Assembly: GCF_020511155.1 (NCBI RefSeq)
Contig: NZ_CP041216.1
Coordinates: 2,604,001 to 2,668,000, forward strand
DNA from: Shewanella glacialimarina
Lineage (GTDB): Bacteria > Pseudomonadota > Gammaproteobacteria > Enterobacterales > Shewanellaceae
Reading direction: 5' to 3'
DNA: 64,000 bases
The notes below the pieces were generated by a model. The model was not told the DNA's origin, made no database searches, and saw nothing but the letters and a program-made list of their open reading frames with translations. Below are positions 56,577 through 64,000 of this stretch, one piece after another. The translations under genes and the position numbers were made by a program. How positions within the stretch are numbered: the stretch's first letter is position 1; each line of letters opens with the position of its first letter.

Positions 56577-57524
56577 CTATAGCCAGCCTTTTTGTTTAAA
56601 AAAGAAGTACGTACCTGCTGCACTGGCAAACATTAACCCCACCGCCATCGGATAACCTAAACGCCAATCTAACTCTGGCATCAAAGCAAAGTTCATTCCA
56701 TAGCTACTGGCAATCAAAGTTGGGGGTAAAAACACCACCGCCGATACCGAGAAAATTTTAATAATTTTATTCTGTTGCAGACCACTGAAACCCATAGCAG
56801 CATCAAGCAAAAATTTTAATTTATCGAAAATAAACTGGCTGTGTGGCATTAAAGATTCAATATCCGATAACATTTCACGAATGTCTTTCAGGTTCTCATC
56901 GGACAAATGTTGTCGGTAATAACGTTGCAAATAACGCAATGAACGCTGAGTATCAAGTAAACTTAAGCGAATTTTGCCATTGGAGTCTTCTTGCAAAGTG
57001 ATTTGTTTAAATACGGCATCCAGTTCTTCGTCATTAAAAACCTGCTCACTCAAATTGTCCAGTACGCTATACACGTCTTCAATCAAATCAGATAGATAAT
57101 CCACTTTAAGGGTGAATAACTCTAATAATAATCCTTCTGGGGTTTCGGTATCTAGTCGGCCTAAACGCATATAATTACGCAGTAAACGGATTAAGCCGAT
57201 ATCTTCTTCACGTATGGTTAATAGAAAATGCTGACGTAAATTAAATGAAACGTTGACCGCTCTGACATCAGAGCCAACCCGTTGTGGAAATAACGAGTTA
57301 ATATGCAAACCATCTTGGTTTTGGAAAAATCGAGCGGATGCCTCAATTTCTTTGATATCTTCCTGGTCGGACACTTCCTCAGCAGAAAATCGACTCAACC
57401 AATCACGTTGTTCACTATCTGGTTTATATAAATCCAGCCAGAGAATATTATCCGGCAAAGACTCTTCAATAGAAAGTTCAGTAATTGTGAGCTGATGATT
57501 TTTGTAGGCGTAAGCGGTAATCAT
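56577..57524 (-). CDS. corA: magnesium/cobalt transport protein CorA
   Basis: Pentameric inner-membrane channel for Mg2+ (also Co2+, Ni2+). The 315-residue protein has a large cytoplasmic N-terminal domain and two C-terminal membrane helices (about 256-273 and 290-310) joined by the GMN signature in SYGMNFALMPEL. I start at 57524 because GGGGAC lies at good spacing; a Met four codons upstream has none. This gives nearly the E. coli length. It is convergent with the HD-GYP gene. Confidence 0.93.
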   Translation of the reverse strand: MITAYAYKNHQLTITELSIEESLPDNILWLDLYKPDSEQRDWLSRFSAEEVSDQEDIKEIEASARFFQNQDGLHINSLFPQRVGSDVRAVNVSFNLRQHFLLTIREEDIGLIRLLRNYMRLGRLDTETPEGLLLELFTLKVDYLSDLIEDVYSVLDNLSEQVFNDEELDAVFKQITLQEDSNGKIRLSLLDTQRSLRYLQRYYRQHLSDENLKDIREMLSDIESLMPHSQFIFDKLKFLLDAAMGFSGLQQNKIIKIFSVSAVVFLPPTLIASSYGMNFALMPELDWRLGYPMAVGLMFASAAGTYFFFKQKGWL

Positions 57525-57694
57525 AGAAGTCCCCATTTACACACGGTTAACACGATTGTGTAACCCTGCAGGATGTTGGTAAAAACTGGCGCTAGTTTAC
57601 AAATTTAAAAGCTAATGAAAAGTAAAAAGTACAATTAATACCCATTTATATTGCTATATGGTCTCAAAGTGGTGTTTTTAGCCTTTAATACCCT

Positions 57695-57720
57695 AAAAAA
57701 AGCGCCTGTGGTAGGCGCTT
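57695..57720 (-). terminator. intrinsic terminator downstream of yejK
   Basis: On the minus strand AAGCGCCT pairs with AGGCGCTT around a 5-nt loop (57700-57720) and is followed by seven T. It is 73 bp past the yejK stop. Confidence 0.85.
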
Positions 57721-57793
57721 AATTTAAAAATGCTGCTTTTATACTCAAATTTGCCAATATGCTTAACACATCAGGCTTAAGTACAATATCAGA

Positions 57794-58822
57794 CTATTCA
57801 CCCTTTAATCGACGATCTAACTGATCTTTTAAATTAGCCGGAACACCTTTTATTAAAAGGGTGTCTGATATTGGGTCATAAATAACTCTCTCACCTAAAT
57901 GGCCACCATCAAAACTTAAAGTCACGCCACCACCAGTACCAGAAAACTTTTTCAAACTGCGCAAACTGGCTTTATCTGCGGGAAATTCATCATCTAGTTC
58001 ATAATTGCCACCGCAGGCAAAATCATAAAATGATTCCATGCCTTGATCAGCCAGTTCATCACCCAAATCTTTCACTTCAATGTCGGCGCCAACATCGGCA
58101 CGTTCAGCGCAGTATTCAAACACTTTGTCGCGACATTGTTGACGTTCATCTTTGGTTAATTCACTGCCAGCGACAAAGTCTTCGACCGCATGAATCAAGG
58201 TTTTGTTCTGTGCTTTTGTATTTACGCCTTCAACACAACCCATAAAATCTAAAAAGAAATCAGCCACTTTACGGCCTGCTCTGCCGCGAATAAATGAGAT
58301 ATATTTCTTTGAGGCTTTATCTGCCTGCAACTCGGTTAAATCAATGCGCGCAGCTAATTGAATATTGTTTAAATCCAAATGATTATTCTGTGACAGCTCC
58401 ATATCATCTAACACTGTCATTGATGACTTAGCACTAAGCAGCGCAACAAACAGATAATCACTGGCCATGGCGGAATAACATGACATCAATAAAAAACCGC
58501 CCTGGGAGAAGTCATACTTGGTTAATTCTTGCTGAAGTAACTTACTGGCACTCACGGTAAAATCAACAAAGCCTGACTGACCTTCACGGTATGATTGAAG
58601 TGCATTAGCAAACGCATCATTAGCATCGCCATCTTCATTTGGCACACCAAAATAGCCAAAACCTTTACCTGCTTTACTTGAATAGGTTTGATGTAATTCT
58701 TCCAGCATAGCCTCAACAGCTTTACTATTTAATAAAGGTTGCGGACGTAATCGGCAGGCCATTTGCCCCTGGCTGTCGAGTGATATTTCATGAATAATGG
58801 CTTGTTCGATATTAATCGTCAT
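57794..58822 (-). CDS. yejK: nucleoid-associated protein YejK
   Basis: Nucleoid-associated protein of the NdpA family. The 342-residue protein matches E. coli YejK throughout, including [16 protein letters not shown], [18 protein letters not shown] and [15 protein letters not shown] segments. I start at the ATG at 58822 ([14 protein letters not shown]), which corresponds to the E. coli start; the upstream hydrophobic extension visible in the longer frame is not part of the family. It is divergent from yejL, as in enterobacteria. Confidence 0.93.
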   Translation of the reverse strand: MTINIEQAIIHEISLDSQGQMACRLRPQPLLNSKAVEAMLEELHQTYSSKAGKGFGYFGVPNEDGDANDAFANALQSYREGQSGFVDFTVSASKLLQQELTKYDFSQGGFLLMSCYSAMASDYLFVALLSAKSSMTVLDDMELSQNNHLDLNNIQLAARIDLTELQADKASKKYISFIRGRAGRKVADFFLDFMGCVEGVNTKAQNKTLIHAVEDFVAGSELTKDERQQCRDKVFEYCAERADVGADIEVKDLGDELADQGMESFYDFACGGNYELDDEFPADKASLRSLKKFSGTGGGVTLSFDGGHLGERVIYDPISDTLLIKGVPANLKDQLDRRLKGE

Positions 58823-58974
58823 AAATGCGATAACCTTTGGTGAGACAAATATTGCTAAGAAGACTGAGCATGATATAACGATTTTAATCATGAAGGTATA
58901 GAAAACATGAGGCGAGCTTGATTGAAATCCGTTATCATATACAACAATTGAGAACTTATTTAGACAAGAAAAAC

Positions 58975-59187
58975 ATGGCCATTAAATCAAAATACAGCAA
59001 CACCCAAGTAGAAGCCTTAATCAGTGAGATGTTAGCGCTATTAAACAAACATCAAGCCCCTACCGATTTAAGCTTAATGGTATTAGGCAATTGCGTCTCT
59101 CATTTATTAGAAAAGAAAGTCCCAACAGAATCTCGTCAAATGGTTGCGGAGCAGTTTGCTAAGGCACTAACTCAGTCCATTAAATAA
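58975..59187 (+). CDS. yejL: DUF1414 family protein YejL
   Basis: Small cytoplasmic protein of unknown function, 70 residues from the ATG at 58975. It matches E. coli YejL in [17 protein letters not shown] sequence ([14 protein letters not shown] here) and overall length. A longer frame opens at 58918 without a ribosome-binding site and adds residues outside the family. Only a weak AAGAAAA site precedes the ATG. The gene lies between yejK (divergent) and yejM, as in E. coli. Confidence 0.9.
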   Translation: MAIKSKYSNTQVEALISEMLALLNKHQAPTDLSLMVLGNCVSHLLEKKVPTESRQMVAEQFAKALTQSIK

Positions 59188-59256
59188 TGCATTGAAAGTG
59201 AGTTAACAGACCTTGTTAGCTATCGATAATCTATCTAAGAAGGGATCCATTAAGGC

Positions 59257-61044
59257 ATGATCGAGCGCAGAAAGCAGATGACACGAGATAAAGTCTCGCG
59301 CCTGGTAAATTGGGGGCATTGGTTTGCCTTTTTCAATGGCTTGCTCGCCATGATTATTGGTTCCCGTTATATTGGCAGTGTCGGCCAACCAGACTCCATT
59401 ATAAGTTGGGGCTATCTTGCGTTAAGTACCATAGGGCATTACACATTTTTAGCTTTTATTGTATACGTAATTTTTATCTTCCCAGTCAGTATCATCTTAC
59501 CCTACTCCAAAATTCTACGAGGATATGCCGCCTTTGTAGCCTCAATGGCTTTGTATATTCTGCTCTACGACACGATTATTTATGATGACTACGGTATTCA
59601 TCTCAGCCCGTTTGCATTTGATTTAGCCTGGCAAGATTTAAATGCCTTACTGCATAGCACCTCTTATATCGTCACCCCCATTGTCATTATCGTTATTGAA
59701 CTCACCGCGGCCAACTTTATCTGGAAGCGAATCGATAAAATTCAAAAGAAACAATGGGGCAATAAAGTGGTGCTATTTGTTGGCGCCTGTTTTATTAGTA
59801 GCCACTTAATTCATATTTGGGCTGATGCCGCCAATATTACCGACATCACCCGTTTTGATGACGCCTATCCGGTTTCATATCCAGCAACAGCCAGAACCTT
59901 TATGGAATCACACGGGGTTGATGGCAACAAAGTGACCAGTGAGATTGCTCCGCAAACATCAAACTTGCATTACCCCATTGAACTACTGCAGTGTCAGGCT
60001 GACACGCCAACCAATGTGCTAGTCATTGCTATTGATAGCTTACAAGCAGCAATGGTTGATGATGTCACCATGCCTTTTTTAAGCCAGTACACCCGCGAGT
60101 CACTTAACTTTACCCAGCATTATACCGGCGGCACTCAGTTTAAAAGTAGTATGTTTACCTTAATGTATGGTTTACAAGGCAATTATAGCGACAAGCAAGA
60201 TTTTGGGGTTATGTCACCCGTCATGAACCAGGAATTAATTCGCCAGGGTTATCAGCTAGGACTATTTACCGCCCGCTCACAGGCTGAATTAGCATCAACC
60301 GGCGCTATGTTTAAAGGGTTTCAACCCCATATCAGCGTCAGTGAAGATGGCAGTGCCACAACCGATATTCAAAATATTACAGCCCTTAATCAATGGCAAC
60401 ACAATCAAACCCAACCCTGGTTTGCAGTACTTAACCTCTCTGCACCACAAGATTACGATACACCCGTAGGCTTTTTGGGCATTGAAACCATAAAAGCGCC
60501 AACGTCATTAAAATCGGCACAAAAGGTGCTGTTTAACCAATATCGCCAGTCTTTAAAGTTTATTGATAATCAGCTTAGTCAGTTGTTGCCTCAAATAGAT
60601 GACAATACCATAGTGTTTATTACTGGCACCCACGGCCAAGTTTTCACCAGCAGTATTGAAGATGCAAGGCGCGATTTGTCTCCTGACAATGTTAAAGTGC
60701 CATTAATCATCCACTGGCCTAACATTAACCCCAGTGAAATTCATTATCGCACCAGCCACTACGGTATTGCGCCAACGATTTTAAGCAAAGTATTGGGCTG
60801 TACAACAGCCAGTGAGAAATACAGTTCTGGCAGAAGCTTATTAGAGCCTAACCAAGAATCTTGGGTATATATTGGTAATAGCCGTGAATTTGCGATTTAT
60901 CAAAAGAATGAGATAACCGTTCTAGGCCGATATGGAAAGTACCGTATATACGATGCACAATTTGAACGACGTCTTAACAAGAAAATGAGTGCACCAGAGT
61001 TGATTCAAGTCATGCGTGAAGGTCGCCGATTATATCAAAACTAG
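59257..61044 (+). CDS. yejM: inner-membrane sulfatase-like protein YejM (PbgA)
   Basis: Inner-membrane protein that monitors lipopolysaccharide and regulates LapB/FtsH-dependent control of LpxC in enterobacteria. The 595-residue protein has five membrane segments in the first 200 residues, starting with GHWFAFFNGLLAMIIGSRY, then a periplasmic alkaline-phosphatase-fold domain (about 250-595) with IDSLQAAMVDD and GTHGQVF patterns. It resembles E. coli YejM along its length. A second Met at codon 8 is also a possible start. No terminator separates it clearly from the downstream tRNA. Confidence 0.92.
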   Translation: MIERRKQMTRDKVSRLVNWGHWFAFFNGLLAMIIGSRYIGSVGQPDSIISWGYLALSTIGHYTFLAFIVYVIFIFPVSIILPYSKILRGYAAFVASMALYILLYDTIIYDDYGIHLSPFAFDLAWQDLNALLHSTSYIVTPIVIIVIELTAANFIWKRIDKIQKKQWGNKVVLFVGACFISSHLIHIWADAANITDITRFDDAYPVSYPATARTFMESHGVDGNKVTSEIAPQTSNLHYPIELLQCQADTPTNVLVIAIDSLQAAMVDDVTMPFLSQYTRESLNFTQHYTGGTQFKSSMFTLMYGLQGNYSDKQDFGVMSPVMNQELIRQGYQLGLFTARSQAELASTGAMFKGFQPHISVSEDGSATTDIQNITALNQWQHNQTQPWFAVLNLSAPQDYDTPVGFLGIETIKAPTSLKSAQKVLFNQYRQSLKFIDNQLSQLLPQIDDNTIVFITGTHGQVFTSSIEDARRDLSPDNVKVPLIIHWPNINPSEIHYRTSHYGIAPTILSKVLGCTTASEKYSSGRSLLEPNQESWVYIGNSREFAIYQKNEITVLGRYGKYRIYDAQFERRLNKKMSAPELIQVMREGRRLYQN

Positions 61045-61141
61045 CTAATGGCATTTAACGCGAAGCCGGCCTTCTAATGGCGTCAAATGAGTTAACTTGA
61101 ATAGAATATAATCAGTCAATAAATGCTGATTAACTAAGTGC

Positions 61142-61170
61142 TTGCGCCAAGCTCGTTCAATTGATACAGT
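61142..61170 (+). promoter_or_regulatory. putative promoter of tRNA-Pro
   Basis: TTGCGC (61142-61147) and TACAGT (61165-61170) are separated by 17 bp, with a GC-containing discriminator downstream. It lies 55 bp before the tRNA. Confidence 0.5.
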
Positions 61171-61224
61171 GCTTGCTCACTAAGTTTACCCCACTAATTT
61201 GAAGCTTAGTAATGCAACAAAATT

Positions 61225-61301
<77 letters not shown>

Positions 61302-61307
61302 AATTAT

Positions 61308-61334
61308 AAAAGCCAGCTTAATCGCTGGCTTTTT
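61308..61334 (+). terminator. intrinsic terminator of tRNA-Pro
   Basis: AAAAGCCAGC (61308-61317) and GCTGGCTTTT (61324-61333) form a 10-bp stem with a 6-nt loop, ending in TTTTT. Confidence 0.9.
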
Positions 61335-61371
61335 GCTTTTCTGACATAACAAGTTAAGGCTGGCCGCTGTT

Positions 61372-61587
61372 ATGCAGCTTACGTCAAAGGTAAAAATAAT
61401 CGTGGGTGGCCATGCTTTTAGTCACCTGCGAGGCAATGACAAAACACGTAACTACCTTAATCGATTACAAGAAAGAATGAGTAAAGCAAAAGCGTTGTCT
61501 GCACTGGCACATAAGCTTGGTCGCTGCGTCTATTTCATGCTGAAGAACAAAACGGTGTTTGATGAACAACGATTCTTAAAAGGATAA
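61372..61587 (+). pseudogene. C-terminal remnant of an IS110-family transposase
   Basis: A 71-codon frame whose last 50 residues match the C-terminal end of IS110-family transposases: RGNDKTRNYLNRLQERMSK, then AKALSALAHKLGRCVYFMLK and FDEQRFL. The catalytic RuvC-like domain and the helix-hairpin-helix are absent, so this is a dead fragment of about 150 of the original 1 kb. The first 18 or so residues do not look like transposase. It begins about 70 bp after tRNA-Pro. This marks the segment as a site of past mobile-element activity. Confidence 0.72.
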
Positions 61588-62081
61588 GTCGCGCAATAAG
61601 GTGAGCTGAACGTCTAACTAGATACTCTTAAAAAGAGAAGCGAGCATGACAGTGAATGATGTGGCTAATGAAGCAATGACTTCTCACCATCATCACTATG
61701 CCAAATGCTATTTAAGCTACATAGCCTTGATTAGACACCTTATTGGCGTGCATTAATAAATACAATCAACAAAGTCGTTTACACCCTAAATGAGCCTGAA
61801 ACTAACTGTGCAAAAAGCACCTCTGACTTGAATAGTGCATCTTAGGGTTAACCGATAAATGTCTCGGCTTTGGCTTCCTGCGTAGCTCTACCTTCTAAAT
61901 CCATTTAGTCGTAGTGCCCCTGATATTTCACAGGAGTGAAAGCGTCAGGCAGCATTCTTCATTTTAAAGTAAATCGCACTAAGAGATCCTCTATATGTGT
62001 TTGCATGCTGTTGTTGCTAAAAGCACGATGATTTGACAGCTAAATGACAGACGAAGTAGATGAATTTGTTGATTGATTTTA
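61588..62081. other. unassigned sequence of the post-tRNA segment
   Basis: About 490 bp with no open frame of convincing length on either strand. It may contain the decayed 3' end of the IS110 element and relics of other insertions. I could not recognise terminal repeats. Confidence 0.5.
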
Positions 62082-62105
62082 ATTTGACTGCAACAGCAGT
62101 CAAAT
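62082..62105. repeat. perfect 10-bp hairpin
   Basis: ATTTGACTGC (62082-62091) and GCAGTCAAAT (62096-62105) are separated by AACA. No T-run follows on the plus strand; on the minus strand TAAAATC follows. It lies directly beyond the end of the second cassette gene in the foreign segment, and is too short to be an attC by itself. Its role is unknown; it may be a weak terminator for the minus-strand cassette gene. Confidence 0.6.
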
Positions 62106-62145
62106 AAGTTAGGCTCGCCTATTGACTGGCGGAAGGCTCATATGT

Positions 62146-62157
62146 GTTATGTGTTTA
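62146..62157. repeat. left copy of a perfect 12-bp inverted repeat flanking the second cassette gene
   Basis: GTTATGTGTTTA here is the exact reverse complement of TAAACACATAAC at 62508-62519, one copy on each side of the 62155-62499 gene. The right copy is the right core of the attC site, and the left copy overlaps the gene stop codon. This may reflect how the cassette was inserted or truncated. Confidence 0.7.
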
Positions 62158-62499
62158 CACACCCATTTCAGTTAATAAGATAACTACTTTATCTGACTTA
62201 GGTAACTTATGCAGATAATGAGATTTTAACTTTTTTAAGTTATCCAAATTATCAGAGTAACAACCTAGCTTATTGATTGAGTCGAGAGTATCAAATATTA
62301 GAGAGTCTAATTTATCCAAGTTAATTTCAGAAGTTTGCTTCGTAAGATTTACCCTTATGTCCGCTAACCGAACCAAATAGTGTTTATAAGGATCAACCAA
62401 ATCCATTTCTTGATGTGAACACTCTAAGGCAAGTTCAGAATCAGCTCTTGAAATAAACGAACAACACAACGTTAGCAATAAAACTAGATACTTGCTCAT
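62155..62499 (-). CDS. small exported protein of an integron-type cassette (114 aa)
   Basis: Unrecognised protein. I start at the ATG at 62499, with a strong TTAGGAGAGT ribosome-binding site; an in-frame Met 18 codons upstream would enter the attC site and is rejected. Residues 1-20 are a signal peptide (MSKYLVLLLTLCCSFISRAD). The mature part is mostly helical and charged with two cysteines (about 29 and 80), suggesting a periplasmic or secreted protein. It directly follows the attC site in the direction expected for an integron gene cassette, and its stop lies in the left copy of a 12-bp inverted repeat. No own attC follows, so the cassette end is truncated. Function unknown. Confidence 0.72.
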   Translation of the reverse strand: MSKYLVLLLTLCCSFISRADSELALECSHQEMDLVDPYKHYLVRLADIRVNLTKQTSEINLDKLDSLIFDTLDSINKLGCYSDNLDNLKKLKSHYLHKLPKSDKVVILLTEMGV

Positions 62500-62507
62500 G
62501 ACTCTCC

Positions 62508-62519
62508 TAAACACATAAC
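62508..62519. repeat. right copy of the 12-bp inverted repeat
   Basis: TAAACACATAAC, exact reverse complement of 62146-62157. It overlaps the right core (GTTATGT on the minus strand) of the attC site. Confidence 0.7.
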
Positions 62520-62621
62520 GCCCGCATAAACAGCGGAAAAATTTTGGACGCATTTTTGCGTCGTTTCACTTTGCAAAATTCGGACTAAATTGTGAAGTCT
62601 GAATTGATGCGCTTGTTATAA
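62513..62621 (-). repeat. integron attC recombination site (59-base-element type)
   Basis: On the minus strand the 109-bp element opens with TTATAAC (62621-62615) and closes with GTTATGT (62519-62513). Just inside these, GCGCAT (62612-62607) pairs with the ATGCG beside the closing core (62527-62523), giving paired R and L box arms as in integron attC sites. Inside, the GACGCA-TTTT-TGCGTC hairpin (62547-62562) and AATTTTG/CAAAATT (62540-62546 with 62574-62580) allow the folded single strand used by integrases. It begins within the stop codon of one cassette gene and ends before the ribosome-binding site of the next, as expected. The cores fit the GTTRRRY/RYYYAAC consensus imperfectly, resembling superintegron-type sites. 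Confidence 0.8.
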
Positions 62622-63056
62622 GCCATTTGCCACTTCAAGGTAAGACTTAGAACCAATACCAACCTGTGCCCAAACTTTACGTTTGTGGTTGCCAAGGTAA
62701 TCGTATTGTTCGTCCATGTCCCAGAGAGTAACTATTTGATCAGGGAAAATATATTCCGACTCATTAAACGAGTGACTCTCCGATTCATTAGCGGAAATTG
62801 CATTAAATAAAGTAATGCCTTCAACATCAAATGCGTCAATACCACCAAACATAAGTTGATAATTAACGTTTTGAGATACACCGATAAAGTCTACTAAGTC
62901 GTTTTCAAAATCAATTTGAAGGCAACGGTCAAAATAGAAATCGCTAGATCCATCGGACAAAGTAAAAAAACCAGAGAATAGTTCTTTAACTTGTTCTCTA
63001 GACATTCCAAGTTTGATGAGGCCAATTCCATCATGAGGCTTAATTACAAACTCCAT
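62616..63056 (-). CDS. hypothetical cytoplasmic protein of an integron-type cassette (146 aa)
   Basis: Unrecognised protein with no signal peptide. It begins EFVIKPHDGIGLIKLGMSRE and is acidic (many Asp/Glu), with alternating hydrophobic residues suggesting a beta-rich fold. I have a general impression of similarity to small immunity-type and integron cassette proteins that begin with a GIGxIKLGMS-like motif, but cannot name a family. Its TAA stop lies in the left core of the attC, which is the typical gene-attC arrangement. A close AGGAAGG ribosome-binding sequence precedes the ATG. Function unknown. Confidence 0.75.
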   Translation of the reverse strand: MEFVIKPHDGIGLIKLGMSREQVKELFSGFFTLSDGSSDFYFDRCLQIDFENDLVDFIGVSQNVNYQLMFGGIDAFDVEGITLFNAISANESESHSFNESEYIFPDQIVTLWDMDEQYDYLGNHKRKVWAQVGIGSKSYLEVANGL

Positions 63057-63611
63057 ACCTTCCTATGGCTTATGAGAGCGTTTTAGCATGAATTCGATAA
63101 ACATTTACAGAGTGCCAATCAAAATTCAGCGTTCATATAACTTTGATTACCAATAATTTCAGCAACTTATCAGATTTCATATTTCTAATCAATTACTCTT
63201 TAGTCTAGCCGAAAGCGGAAATCTAAATAACCGCCTAATATTGCCCCATTTGTTGCTAAGTATTTAAAACAAAAGCCGCTAAATTTTTCATATGCTTTGA
63301 AGCACTGCGCTTTTCCCCGCAGTGAGTCGAGCAAGAAGGACTCTTTAATTTAAGCCACTGCAAACCGATTTACATCGCGCTCAACACCAGTTTCTTTAAT
63401 GCTATAACGCAATACATGCCTTTAATAAGGGTTAAATCATCTTGTCTGATACAACTGCTATGATTTGTCATCGGGATCTGTTTGCTAGTTAATCTTCGCG
63501 CGATATTTTGTGGTCGCTATGGTGGCGTGAATCCATTAAATGTGAACAAGCAAACATAATACTGCTTTAATCGGGCGTAGAATGAGGCAAAATTGATGTT
63601 GGAGGTTATTT
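63057..63611. other. intergenic region beyond the cassettes
   Basis: 555 bp with no credible gene on either strand. It is moderately AT-rich and contains no attC-like core that I can pair. I saw no second cassette junction here and no integron integrase promoter. A GGAGGT ribosome-binding site for the next gene sits at its end. Confidence 0.5.
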
Positions 63612-63956
63612 ATGTGGTGGAGAGTGTTGATTATTTCAATCGCTTATTGGTTAATTGGCGCGCATTTTCTTCGGTTTAACCATATTGAACTGGCCATTAT
63701 CGCTGCCATTTCACCCTGTTTAATGTTTGTAAAACATGCCGTTGTCTCACGACTGTTACAGTTAGGTTTAGTGCTGGGCTGTATTTTTGTTTGGGGAGTA
63801 TCAACGGTTGATTTTGTGCAAATGCGTATAACGATGGATGCCCCCTGGCTTAGACTGGCTAGCATTATGGCTAGTGTGATGGCTTTTACGTTATTCGCCG
63901 CCTATTGCTGTAATGGCTTAACCAAAAGAAACAAAGGATTACACTTATATTATTGA
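63612..63956 (+). CDS. small membrane protein of unknown function (114 aa)
   Basis: Unrecognised inner-membrane protein with about four hydrophobic segments (about 3-17, 25-41, 49-67 and 79-98) and a short basic cytoplasmic tail (TKRNKG). A strong GGAGGT ribosome-binding site precedes the ATG. It stands alone at the right end of the window, and looks like a chromosomal gene rather than part of the cassette segment. No function can be proposed. Confidence 0.72.
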   Translation: MWWRVLIISIAYWLIGAHFLRFNHIELAIIAAISPCLMFVKHAVVSRLLQLGLVLGCIFVWGVSTVDFVQMRITMDAPWLRLASIMASVMAFTLFAAYCCNGLTKRNKGLHLYY

Positions 63957-64000
63957 TCACTACAACCCCACGTAAAATGCGAGGCGATGTATTTCACAAA

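Noticed and set aside
58823..58891. N-terminal hydrophobic extension of yejK
   Set aside because: Its 23 extra residues do not align to the family, and the internal ATG matches the family start.
62108..62114. GTTAGGC core-like heptamer beside the 10-bp hairpin, as a second attC
   Set aside because: No RYYYAAC partner with complementary arms lies within attC distance on either strand, so the site cannot fold as attC.
62500..62553. 18-residue upstream extension of the second cassette gene
   Set aside because: It would run through the attC right core and lacks a ribosome-binding site, whereas Met at 62499 has a strong one.
61302..64000. second copy of the tRNA-Pro 3' end as an attachment site
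   Set aside because: I looked for the tRNA 3' sequence (about 20 nt) beyond the cassettes and found none within the window.

Overview
The window looks like chromosomal DNA of a marine gammaproteobacterium, most likely Shewanella. I infer this from gene order and protein resemblance only; no database search was possible. Many neighbourhoods match enterobacterial order: yceD-rpmF-plsX-fabHDG-acpP-fabF, rluC next to rne, hdfR divergent from maoP, and yejK/yejL/yejM followed by tRNA-Pro(GGG). These sit beside features typical of marine gammaproteobacteria, such as a dedicated sortase system, astB and a msrB-msrA fusion.

Layout. (1) 1-3943: the integrase end of a prophage-like or integrative element, with tightly packed small genes, an orphan C5 cytosine methyltransferase, an AlpA-like regulator and a tyrosine integrase. 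(2) 3944-7785: sbcB, cdd, a beta-hydroxyacid dehydrogenase and an acyl-CoA thioesterase. (3) 7929-14198: the fatty-acid/phospholipid synthesis cluster on the minus strand with rpmF and yceD; a near-consensus FadR-type palindrome lies just upstream of a putative acpP promoter. (4) 14433-20830: yceF/maf, a HAD phosphatase, rluC and rne with a long conserved-type leader. (5) 21032-29226: SulP transporter, methionine sulfoxide reductase fusion, 2OG oxygenase, YlqF GTPase, LMW phosphatase, exported ATP-dependent ligase, dgkA, hdfR and maoP.

(6) 29683-38474: an outer-membrane barrel, a diguanylate cyclase, and a complete proteobacterial dedicated sortase system: sortase, VIT/vWA target with a C-terminal LPQTA signal, PdsO, PdsR and PdsS. 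PdsS carries a CBM9/DOMON-like sensor segment. (7) 38577-58822: metC, creA, yegD, a solute-binding protein, topA, astB, a large Ig-repeat lipoprotein, a dicarboxylate-type symporter, LysE, a PhoP/PhoQ-like pair, a prolyl-hydroxylase-like enzyme, an HD-GYP protein with an altered GYP motif, corA and yejK. (8) 58975-61301: yejL, yejM and proL-type tRNA-Pro.

(9) 61372-63056: a foreign-looking segment downstream of the tRNA, with an IS110-family transposase remnant and two minus-strand genes organised as integron gene cassettes around a recognisable 109-bp attC site. No integron integrase is present in the window. The attC site, the perfect 12-bp inverted repeat around the second cassette gene, and two unknown cassette proteins are the least-described material here. 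A small membrane protein gene closes the window.
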